Positions 1-7,327 of a DNA stretch of 41,025 nucleotides are shown one piece after another. Below the pieces are notes generated by a model that was not told the origin of the DNA, did not search any database, and saw only the letters and a program-made list of their open reading frames with translations. This stretch comes from Legionella sp. km772 (lineage in GTDB: Bacteria; Pseudomonadota; Gammaproteobacteria; Legionellales; Legionellaceae), in assembly GCF_003989735.1 (NCBI RefSeq), contig NZ_RZGQ01000011.1:1-41025 (forward strand), given 5' to 3'. Position 1 is the first letter of the stretch. Every line of letters begins with the position of its first letter. Position numbers and translations under genes: made by a program.

Positions 1-117
1 AAACTCATTTAAATCACTTTGCTATTAAGTACAAATTGATTCTTAGAGCGAACCAGATTGCTTGGCAGGAGCTTAAAAATATGGCAGCTTAAAATTGACC
101 GTGCGTAACATGAGTTA
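1..117 (+). mobile_element. IS end with transposase C-terminal fragment (left copy)
   Basis: This 117-bp segment is an exact reverse complement of 40905-41021. On the plus strand a reading frame open from base 3 to the TAA at 90-92 encodes 29 residues ending in ANQIAWQELKNMAA, which looks like a transposase C-terminus. About 25 non-coding bases follow and end in GTAACATGAGTTA, the presumed outer end of the element. Sequence beyond base 117 differs between the two copies, which fixes the element border to within a few bases. The IS family is not recognised from so short a piece. The contig appears to stop inside the element because the element is repeated in the genome. Confidence 0.75.
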
Positions 118-2482
118 TTAAAGCATCATATAAGGTTTTCGCATGTGAGTACTTCGCTGGATGCTCTACTTCAACGCGTTTCACCATTTTTTCAACTTCA
201 ATAAGATGCCTTTCAAAAGTACCCAAATCATGCTTATGGTGTGCAACATGTTTTTTGAAATCAATTGCTGCCTCTACTTTATTAAAAGCTAATTGTTCAT
301 GCTTAGTCGCAGCATCTATACGCTCCTCAGTTTGACGCCGAGCCTCCTGTAAAGAGGGAGGGAGCTCGCCTAAATCCCTTATTGCCTTATTAACAATATC
401 GTTTAGTTGATGTTTTAATTGTCGAGCCTCTCTATGCAGCTCCTGAACATTAGTAGCATTGCCGCTGAATTGGATGGGAAAAGTTTTAATTTGTGCCTCA
501 TATCCTGCAATAAGCCGTTTAATGAGGCCTTCTGCCATGTTATTAATTTGCTCTGTTTTAGCCTGTCGAGCAGCGACCACTTCGGCCTTATCGTTGATCG
601 AAGCATACTCTGGTTTGAGTGCTAACTTATTAAGTGCGGCTAATAAAAATTCTTTACGGGCATTTATTTCTGTTTTCGTACCGGCATCCCTAAAATGAAC
701 ATGCAGAACTTCTATATCTTTTACATAATGAGCAATTCGTTCTTTTGAGCTCAAAACTTGCGGTTTTACATTCACGTCAAGAAACTCATAAAGTTTCGCC
801 ATCTCAGCTGAGATAGGAACTCCTTTACGCAGGGGAGCTTTAGCTTGCTCAAGAGCTTTTAATAAATCGTCATCCTTCAATAGATGAATTTCTTGAACTT
901 TGGCAGCTAATTTCATCACGCGCTCAGGGGTAAGCTCTTTAAATAATTTCTCTTTTTCTTTTATGTTAAGTAGGCCATCACCGTAAGGATCTTCATATTG
1001 ATCTTTAAAGCGCTCAAAAGCTTTCAATAGTTCCACTGGCCCTTTTTTGTTCGCTTTATGTAGCGAAGCTGAAACTTCTTCTTGGATATGTTGCACAAAC
1101 TGAGGTTTTTCAGCGTTAATTCGCTCCGCAATTGCCCGATCAATAGCTTGCGATTTTTCAATAAATGCCTGGGTTATTTCTGTGGGATCAGCGGTCATAC
1201 CTAAAGTACGTTTAGCTTCTACATATTTAGGCTCATTAAGCATAGCCCTTAAACGGCTCGCTGATTCCTCCATTTCTCTTGCTGTACCGGTTGTATTTGG
1301 AATAAATTTTTGTACATCATCAATATGTTTTGCGATCACAGCTCTTGCTTCTTGTTGGTTGCAATTAATTAAATGTCTATTGTATTCCCTATTAATTACC
1401 TCTAACTTTGCCATATAGGCATGATAAACCTCTGGTGGATCGGATAATAAATTAAGTGTTTGTTTTGCATTTTGATATTCAAATGCACTGAGGATAGTCG
1501 CAGCCTGAGTACGTAAATAACTAGCAGTGCGATTAATAGCTACCCGATTATTAACATCAGAAAAAACTACAGGCATTGCATTCATTTGCGCAGCGATCCT
1601 GTCAATAACTGCTTGGGCTGCAACTCTTGCCTGTAGCTCATTTTCACCAGTTAACCAACTAGCTAAATGGGCAGGACCATTACGGGAGACTTCATTTTTA
1701 AACCCAGCAGAGGAGCCCGGTTGAAAAGCATCCATTTGCTGTTGCGCAATTTCGGTTAAATATTTGGCCAGAGCAGGATTAGTGCTATTTAATCTATATA
1801 AACCTTCAAAGAGCACCTTCGGATTAGCACAAAGACTCCGGGTAAAATAATCATTAATAAATACGCTATCGATAGCAGCAGGATTTATTGCTGCCACCTT
1901 AGTAAGTAAATCGCTCTTAATCGCATTAGTCGTTGTTAAAAAATAATCGAGCATTTTTGAGTTTTGAATTGAAACAGGCAGTACCTGACAAGCCTGGGCA
2001 ATATTAAAAATATGGGCACTAAGGAAATTTTTAAAATGCAAATTTTTTACTTCACTTAGACTACCGGTTAGGTAGCAGTTCATCAACTCTCGCTCAATTT
2101 GGTCTTTAACTGCAGAGTGGCTATAACCTAAGGCCGTAATTTCTTTAACTGCGTTATCAAAAAATACTTTTATAAAAGTAGGTGATGATAATTGCGCTTG
2201 CATGACTAAATTATTGGATGATCTAGCATGGACTCCAAAACTATATAAGGCTCCGGCGGTTGTTTGTATAGGCAAAGATGCTAGTAAGCTTGGATCAGGA
2301 TGAGCTAATAACTGACCGACTAAGGCTTGAATAAAATGGGAGGGATTGCCCTTATAGTAATGGATATTATTACAAACAAAAGCACGTTGATTTGGATCAG
2401 CGAGCAGCTTTTCTAGAATAGGGAAAAGCTCTGGGTTGGTTTTATGTAAATTACCGATAAATTGCACATCGCTTACATCCAA
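89..2482 (-). CDS. Large helical effector-like protein, C-terminus replaced by IS sequence
   Basis: This 797-residue frame has no recognisable enzymatic motif. It is mostly charged alpha-helix, with probable coiled coils in the second half, and has no signal peptide or membrane segment. That style is typical of Legionella Dot/Icm substrates (inference). The apparent start is a TTG without a convincing ribosome binding site, overlapping the end of the calpain-like ORF. In this same frame the sequence upstream of the TTG also reads well (DGELLQPPHRPLDVSD), so it is probably the continuation of the calpain-like gene after a one-base frameshift. The last eight residues (THVTHGQF) and the stop lie inside the IS end at 1-117, so the native C-terminus, where Dot/Icm secretion signals usually sit, is lost. 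Function unknown. Confidence 0.7.
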   Translation of the reverse strand: MDVSDVQFIGNLHKTNPELFPILEKLLADPNQRAFVCNNIHYYKGNPSHFIQALVGQLLAHPDPSLLASLPIQTTAGALYSFGVHARSSNNLVMQAQLSSPTFIKVFFDNAVKEITALGYSHSAVKDQIERELMNCYLTGSLSEVKNLHFKNFLSAHIFNIAQACQVLPVSIQNSKMLDYFLTTTNAIKSDLLTKVAAINPAAIDSVFINDYFTRSLCANPKVLFEGLYRLNSTNPALAKYLTEIAQQQMDAFQPGSSAGFKNEVSRNGPAHLASWLTGENELQARVAAQAVIDRIAAQMNAMPVVFSDVNNRVAINRTASYLRTQAATILSAFEYQNAKQTLNLLSDPPEVYHAYMAKLEVINREYNRHLINCNQQEARAVIAKHIDDVQKFIPNTTGTAREMEESASRLRAMLNEPKYVEAKRTLGMTADPTEITQAFIEKSQAIDRAIAERINAEKPQFVQHIQEEVSASLHKANKKGPVELLKAFERFKDQYEDPYGDGLLNIKEKEKLFKELTPERVMKLAAKVQEIHLLKDDDLLKALEQAKAPLRKGVPISAEMAKLYEFLDVNVKPQVLSSKERIAHYVKDIEVLHVHFRDAGTKTEINARKEFLLAALNKLALKPEYASINDKAEVVAARQAKTEQINNMAEGLIKRLIAGYEAQIKTFPIQFSGNATNVQELHREARQLKHQLNDIVNKAIRDLGELPPSLQEARRQTEERIDAATKHEQLAFNKVEAAIDFKKHVAHHKHDLGTFERHLIEVEKMVKRVEVEHPAKYSHAKTLYDALITHVTHGQF

Positions 2483-3444
2483 TGGTCTATGGGGTGGTTG
2501 TAATAACTCACCATCAATAAGGCATTCATTAAATGTCTATTGGTATGAGCACGTTTTCCTAATTCTACATCGCATTGGCATAAGAGATTAGTCACCAGAG
2601 CATGCGTTGGTGTCATACTAAAATGACTGAACCAAGCTGACCGCCTTTTTAATTCAGCGATCGTGAATTTTTCAATTTTAGTTGGCGAATTATCCCAGGG
2701 GTTAACTAAATGAAACTCATACTCTCCTGGAATGCTGGGATGTGGGGTTATTTTATCGACTCTTAATGCATGGGCGCTATGTATTCTTCCAAAGGCATCT
2801 GGTTGACCATAATTCATCTCAATGTAAACTGGAGAATTGGGATTAATTTGTTTGAGGTGGATAAGCTTTTGTATGTTACTGTTAAAATTGTTCGATCTAG
2901 AAACCATGTCATGATCACCAAATAGCTTGTCTGTATGCATACCCATTAGGGTAGCAACAAAACCAGGTGCGGTGTCTAAATAGCGCTCGCCACGTCCCAT
3001 ATGATTGTGGGCTAAAATACTTTCCCCAATTCCGGCCACTCGAGGGGGTTTTACGTAATAATAGGTACTTAAACGTTCTAAAAGTTTTACTGCCAAACAA
3101 TTGCTGCTCGATACCCCTCGTTTGGGTACTCTGCTATCACTATCAATTCGATCCACCTCAGCTTTAGGTATTATCCATTCATCAAAATTAGGATCGCGCT
3201 TGTCTAAAATATATCGGGAGCCAATAACAGCAGGATCTAGATGGGAAGAATGCCGATTACGGGGAATTTTTATTCCAATTGAACCATCAGGATACTCAAT
3301 AAAACGTTGTCTCGCTAAATCTCTTCCCCCCTCCACCACATTTAAAGCAAGATCTAAACTCGTTAATAGATAGCAGCTACCGACTTCACCTTGAATTATT
3401 TCAGCCCTAACACCGTTTGGTGGAAATAATGGGGTTCTTGGCAT
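2473..3444 (-). CDS. Calpain-like (family C2) cysteine protease domain, probable effector
   Basis: The 323-residue frame carries the three calpain signatures in order. They are QGEVGSCYLL with nucleophile Cys24 preceded by Gln18; the helix LAVKLLERLSTYYY, matching the calpain LLEKAYAK region; and SAHALRV with His225 followed by LVNPWDN with Asn248. Together these form the Cys-His-Asn triad of CysPc domains. No signal peptide is seen, fitting a cytosolic or injected protein. I chose the ATG at 3444, which has a GGA about 8 bases upstream; a TTG 18 bases further up would add six residues. The last dozen residues (MVSYYNHPIDHWM) look unnatural, while the -1 frame there reads well and leads into the 797-residue ORF. 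The two are therefore probably one protein of about 1,130 residues split by a frameshift near 2516-2520. The protease call is well supported; the effector role is inference. Confidence 0.7.
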   Translation of the reverse strand: MPRTPLFPPNGVRAEIIQGEVGSCYLLTSLDLALNVVEGGRDLARQRFIEYPDGSIGIKIPRNRHSSHLDPAVIGSRYILDKRDPNFDEWIIPKAEVDRIDSDSRVPKRGVSSSNCLAVKLLERLSTYYYVKPPRVAGIGESILAHNHMGRGERYLDTAPGFVATLMGMHTDKLFGDHDMVSRSNNFNSNIQKLIHLKQINPNSPVYIEMNYGQPDAFGRIHSAHALRVDKITPHPSIPGEYEFHLVNPWDNSPTKIEKFTIAELKRRSAWFSHFSMTPTHALVTNLLCQCDVELGKRAHTNRHLMNALLMVSYYNHPIDHWM

Positions 3445-3518
3445 AATATTTTCCAATAACAAAGATCATATTTTAAACATATAGTTCAATATTATTAGAG
3501 ATCAAGTTTAAGAAACCA

Positions 3519-3558
3519 TAGAAAATAAATCTAGGCAAGGCATTTAAACCTTGCCTAG
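3519..3558 (-). terminator. Rho-independent terminator
   Basis: A perfect 10-bp stem (CTAGGCAAGG, 3531-3540, with 3549-3558) has an 8-base loop. Read on the minus strand it is followed by ATTTATTTTCT. It would end transcripts coming from the beta-helix genes at 3663-5854 before the calpain-like gene. Confidence 0.7.
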
Positions 3559-3662
3559 TGGCTTTAAGCTCCTAACCCATATTATCGGAGGAGCTGCTGA
3601 AATAGGCTTACCGCAATTGTAGACAGGCTTCTCTTACCCCAAAACTACAGTAATTTAGACCC

Positions 3663-5114
3663 CTACCAACGTAAGGCATCCAGCCCTAAACGCTCGTTAA
3701 GTTGGTAAAGATATAAGCTAGGCACCTCATTATAAAGACTTCCTAGATGCAAAGCAGTGCCCCAATTACCATCAAAGTTTTTAGGACTTGGTTTTCCTAA
3801 AACGCCAACAGCCCAATTATTTGAGCCAGGAGGAGTTTGGTTATGAAAACTATTAGTAATAGAGTTCCATATGACACCATAGCCAATAGTCCAGCCATGC
3901 CCTGATCCCATGTTTCCTCTATTCATAAATTCAACCCGACCATTAGGAAGCACCGCATTATCTACTAAAAGCCCGGCGCTCCAGCGCATATGGGGCTGTA
4001 TGCTGCCTCTATTTCCACTGATCTGAGTCATATTAAGAATTACATTAGGCCCCTCCACGGTAGATCCTGACATTACAAAAAAATAATTACCTCCATTGCT
4101 TGTGGGTAACTGCGGACTCGACATGGATGCATTCCGAATAAGTACTTGAGAGCCCGATAAGTTAAAATCCGCTGCAGAACCATCCGTACTTGGCTGCAAC
4201 TGAGAGCGTGCAATTGAAAGATTGTTTAACGTAATTCGTTGGCATCTTTTATTACAGCTCACTGCTCCGCCACCAAAATCCGTCATTTGGATATTCTCCA
4301 TCCATGCATCGACGACATTATTCATAGAAGCAAAGCTCCACAGAGGAGAGGAAATAGGTACGTTAAGAAAAGCACCTTGAGCCTGAATATTCTCAAGGCC
4401 TACTTGCGAAATACGATTATTGGTGGTGTATTTACTTATAAATGCTCCCCCCAAGGATTGTGTGTACAAAGCATCAATAGGTTGTGGTAAGGCCGCATCC
4501 AAGGTAATTTGAGTTGAAGAGTTCACATTTTTTATTACCCGGTCAATAGAAATCTTACTTCCTGGCGTTAACCATACTTGAGGCGCTCCATCACGTACTA
4601 GCTTATCCATACCCATCGAAGCAATCCACTCAGCAGTCACTGGAATTTGAATACTGATTGAATCTCCTGATTTTAAACCGCTTGTACTATCAAGATTAAT
4701 TACCTCTGCGCCCAAAGGCACATAGCTATCGCTAATCGTGTATTTTTTAGTCTCTAATCGGTCAGCAGTTTTCGCACCAATTTGGAACAATACCTTAGGC
4801 TCTCCTTGGGCTACAAAAACAGTAGCTCCATTAGGATCTCCTTGCAGTACAATACCGCTGGTATTAATATTTATGGTGCTAGCTATATTCCACGTGCCTG
4901 CACTTAATAAAATAGAACCCCCATTCCTAAAACCATTAACAAGCGGTTGTTTAGCCTGTTCATCAATAGCTTGTTGGATTATTAATCCAGCATCAACAGT
5001 AGGATCCTTCGGAGCTGTTAGGGTAATTACGGGGAACACAATGGGGCGTGCAACCCCTCCTCCCATATAGCCTGCAGTTGAGAAATCCATGATCTTACCG
5101 CCATTTTCCACCAT
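3663..5114 (-). CDS. Right-handed beta-helix (pectin-lyase-fold) protein, C-terminal part of a split gene
   Basis: This 483-residue frame begins with a motif typical of pectin-lyase-like proteins (MDFSTAGYMGGGVARP) and continues with short beta-strand turns rich in Asn, Gly and Ser, such as GLENIQAQGAF, ITLNNLSIARS and VILNMTQISG. Its end (GHGWTIGYGVIWNS, SNNWAVGVLG) is typical of large secreted beta-helix carbohydrate-active proteins. It has no signal peptide of its own. Its ATG lies 8 bases after the stop of the 243-residue ORF upstream. Adding one A to the A-run at the junction gives PPPKKIEYGMVENGGKIMDF, a seamless continuation. It is therefore best read as residues 248-730 of one exported protein. 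Substrate and activity, lyase or otherwise, cannot be told from the sequence. Confidence 0.7.
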   Translation of the reverse strand: MVENGGKIMDFSTAGYMGGGVARPIVFPVITLTAPKDPTVDAGLIIQQAIDEQAKQPLVNGFRNGGSILLSAGTWNIASTININTSGIVLQGDPNGATVFVAQGEPKVLFQIGAKTADRLETKKYTISDSYVPLGAEVINLDSTSGLKSGDSISIQIPVTAEWIASMGMDKLVRDGAPQVWLTPGSKISIDRVIKNVNSSTQITLDAALPQPIDALYTQSLGGAFISKYTTNNRISQVGLENIQAQGAFLNVPISSPLWSFASMNNVVDAWMENIQMTDFGGGAVSCNKRCQRITLNNLSIARSQLQPSTDGSAADFNLSGSQVLIRNASMSSPQLPTSNGGNYFFVMSGSTVEGPNVILNMTQISGNRGSIQPHMRWSAGLLVDNAVLPNGRVEFMNRGNMGSGHGWTIGYGVIWNSITNSFHNQTPPGSNNWAVGVLGKPSPKNFDGNWGTALHLGSLYNEVPSLYLYQLNERLGLDALRW

Positions 5115-5122
5115 GCCGTACT

Positions 5123-5854
5123 CTATTTTTTGGGTGGAGGGTTTACATGAACCAGATCCACGGCTTCATTTTGACTGTAGATAACATAACTTATAGGACG
5201 GGTGGAAAAGAAATTCGTACCATCTAGCAACTGTGCTGATGCCTGACTATACGGAAGGTGGAAGCCTGAACGATCACTATTTTGAAAAGCTTCAATCCAA
5301 ATACCTGAAGCCAACTTCAAAGAATTAAATCCTAAAGGAATAGTGCTTGAGGCCCCACTTTGTTCATAATCACAGCTCATAGAACCGGTATAGTTTTTAT
5401 TATAATATAAACAGGCTTTACGTATTAATTTAATTGAGCCGAGTGTTAAGCCTGATAGGGGTAAGGTTGTCGCAGCGGATGATGAGGCCAGTAGTGTACT
5501 ACTTCCTAAAAAATTGGCCTGGCTGTAAATAACTGCATCCACAAAAGCAGGTAGCGTCATTGCATCGGCAGTGGCATAGGGAGTAGGAATCGTTGCCATA
5601 GCATCCGATTTGAGACAAAGTTTTTTACTGTCCTTAACTATACAACCAGTCTGGATAGCTGAGGTTTTAACTTGAAAGGCTGCTGATAACTTAGCGATAG
5701 CATCATGAATGGTCATGTCTAGCAAGGTTTCACTACTATTTTTTTTTACTGTTTTAAGCGCTTCAAAAGCACTACCTGTAGAGGTTGAGCATATAGCATT
5801 GCCCACTGTCAGCCCACAAACAATGCCATACATGGCACGGGTCAATTTCTCCAT
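5123..5854 (-). CDS. Exported protein with beta/gamma-crystallin-like motifs, N-terminal part of the split beta-helix gene
   Basis: This 243-residue frame starts with an ATG preceded by GGAGAG. A probable Sec signal peptide covers residues 1-28 (MEKLTRAMYGIVCGLTVGNA). Residues about 105-225 contain three aromatic-glycine Greek-key-like stretches (VIYSQANFLGSS, CLYYNKNYTGSM, IWIEAFQNSDRSG) resembling beta/gamma-crystallin repeats; this resemblance is by eye. Cysteines at 71, 80, 148 and 161 could form disulfides after export. The frame ends PPPKK-stop at a run of six A. One more A would join it to the beta-helix frame at 3663-5114. I read the pair as one secreted two-domain protein disrupted by a frameshift, a slippage site or a sequencing error. 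Confidence 0.65.
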   Translation of the reverse strand: MEKLTRAMYGIVCGLTVGNAICSTSTGSAFEALKTVKKNSSETLLDMTIHDAIAKLSAAFQVKTSAIQTGCIVKDSKKLCLKSDAMATIPTPYATADAMTLPAFVDAVIYSQANFLGSSTLLASSSAATTLPLSGLTLGSIKLIRKACLYYNKNYTGSMSCDYEQSGASSTIPLGFNSLKLASGIWIEAFQNSDRSGFHLPYSQASAQLLDGTNFFSTRPISYVIYSQNEAVDLVHVNPPPKK

Positions 5855-6027
5855 TTATCGCTCTCCGTATAATTAAATTTATTATGCTCGCATATTTACT
5901 ACCTACTCCTGATTTAAATCCACTTAAGACACTAATTTATCTTTTAAACATTTTCATCTACATCCATACAATCAGTATAGTAGAGATTAGAATAACAAGT
6001 ATTATTTGAATGATTTGATTGAAATTT

Positions 6028-6050
6028 GAGAGAGGTAGTATACCTCTCTC
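6028..6050 (-). terminator. Hairpin just after the 417-residue CDS
   Basis: A perfect 10-bp stem (GAGAGAGGTA with TACCTCTCTC) and 3-base loop lie 6 bases past the stop codon at 6057. The minus-strand flank AAATTTCAAT is only moderately T-rich, so this is a probable but weak intrinsic terminator. Confidence 0.55.
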
Positions 6051-6056
6051 ATTAAT

Positions 6057-7310
6057 TTAGATGGATACTAGTTCTGGAGAACGTAACTGAGGAGGAGGAA
6101 TAGCACATCCAGTCATTGATAGTTCTTCCGGACTAAATAAACTAGGATATAAACCGGATTTGGGGTGGACTACAACTGTTTCTTGTTTGCGCAGCTGCTC
6201 GTAATACCTACAGTCAAATTTTAGATCACCAATAGTTGCTTCGGTGATATCCCCTCTGCGTAATGCCCGCGCTGTTTGTAACAAGGCTTGTGTATCCTTA
6301 TTCTTTTTGTTTCCAAAATGACGGTTTAAAAAAGAAGGTAAAGCCTCTTCGCTGTGTAATACACGATTTATTTCAATCCGTATTGCTGCTAAAGCGCATC
6401 TCACTTTAACTGGATCAATTTGCTTTTCAACTAGAGCATCCTCTTCATCTTCACTTACCGCAAAGCGTAAGGGTTCGGACGGGTCAATAGCTCGTTTATT
6501 CGATCTTTTTTCAACAAAATCATAAATTGAATTCATGGTAAAAGCACCGAGACCTGCACCTACACTTGCCACACAAATGCCGGCAGCGATAAGCATACCA
6601 ACAGGACTAATATTAAAGGCTAGAGCAACTAGTACAATAGGCTCAGCAGCAAAGAGTAAGGTAAGCGTCGTTGCTAGTGAACTAAAAGTCAAAGCTGTTG
6701 ATGACATTAAGACTGCGCGCATCCAACCTTCGTTATACCAAAGTCGCTCTGCACTGTTAATAAATTGGTGAAATAAGTAATACCAGGCGGTTAATGCAGC
6801 GGCAGCGGCCGAAAAAACCAAACCAGTAATGATCATTGCTGCCCATAATGCCGTGGAATGGGTGGATTTATTTGATTTATTTATAAGAGTGGGTCTGTGC
6901 AGGAGGGAGGAGTTGGGATTTAAATTTTCGTTTAATTCTACCCAGTTGAAGAGCTTTGGATCTGAACAGTTGTATATATATTGTGGGGAAGTGTTGATTA
7001 GATAATTATAAGGAGATCTCGGCGGGTTAAAGCTACGTTGTTTATCTGGCGAGAGCCCAGCAAACAACGGCAAGGCATAAAAGATGGTATGAAAGGCCGT
7101 ATATACCTTCTCTTTTTCCCCACGGGGTAAATGATTCAAGCTTCCTTGAGGAGATTCGACAGCATATTGGGTTGCTAAAAACAACTCTCTATATACTGCC
7201 TCTACATTACTACTACCAAATCGTTTGGTGCATTCCTTGTAATGGTTTAATAAATTCCCGTAAAACAACTTCAGATTATTATCTGTAAACTTGCTAGTAC
7301 GATTTGGCAT
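6057..7310 (-). CDS. Membrane protein of unknown function, effector-like
   Basis: I do not recognise a family for these 417 residues. The protein has a soluble N-terminal part (1-150), then hydrophobic segments at about 153-180, 199-221 and 224-257, then a charged cytosolic-type C-terminal part with an acidic stretch SEDEEDALVE. There is no cleavable signal peptide. This layout, a hydrophobic hairpin between soluble domains, is common among Legionella effectors that insert in host membranes (inference). It lies 17 bases downstream of ppiD on the same strand, so it may be read from the ppiD transcript. A hairpin terminator follows directly. A similar layout is seen in the 430-residue protein at 35476-36768, though I see no clear sequence match between them. 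Confidence 0.7.
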   Translation of the reverse strand: MPNRTSKFTDNNLKLFYGNLLNHYKECTKRFGSSNVEAVYRELFLATQYAVESPQGSLNHLPRGEKEKVYTAFHTIFYALPLFAGLSPDKQRSFNPPRSPYNYLINTSPQYIYNCSDPKLFNWVELNENLNPNSSLLHRPTLINKSNKSTHSTALWAAMIITGLVFSAAAAALTAWYYLFHQFINSAERLWYNEGWMRAVLMSSTALTFSSLATTLTLLFAAEPIVLVALAFNISPVGMLIAAGICVASVGAGLGAFTMNSIYDFVEKRSNKRAIDPSEPLRFAVSEDEEDALVEKQIDPVKVRCALAAIRIEINRVLHSEEALPSFLNRHFGNKKNKDTQALLQTARALRRGDITEATIGDLKFDCRYYEQLRKQETVVVHPKSGLYPSLFSPEELSMTGCAIPPPQLRSPELVSI

Positions 7311-7327
7311 TTATTACTCCTACATCT

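Noticed and set aside
2915-3373. Plus- and minus-strand open frames within the calpain-like gene.
   Set aside because: Shadow frames of the protease gene without ribosome binding sites or recognisable motifs.
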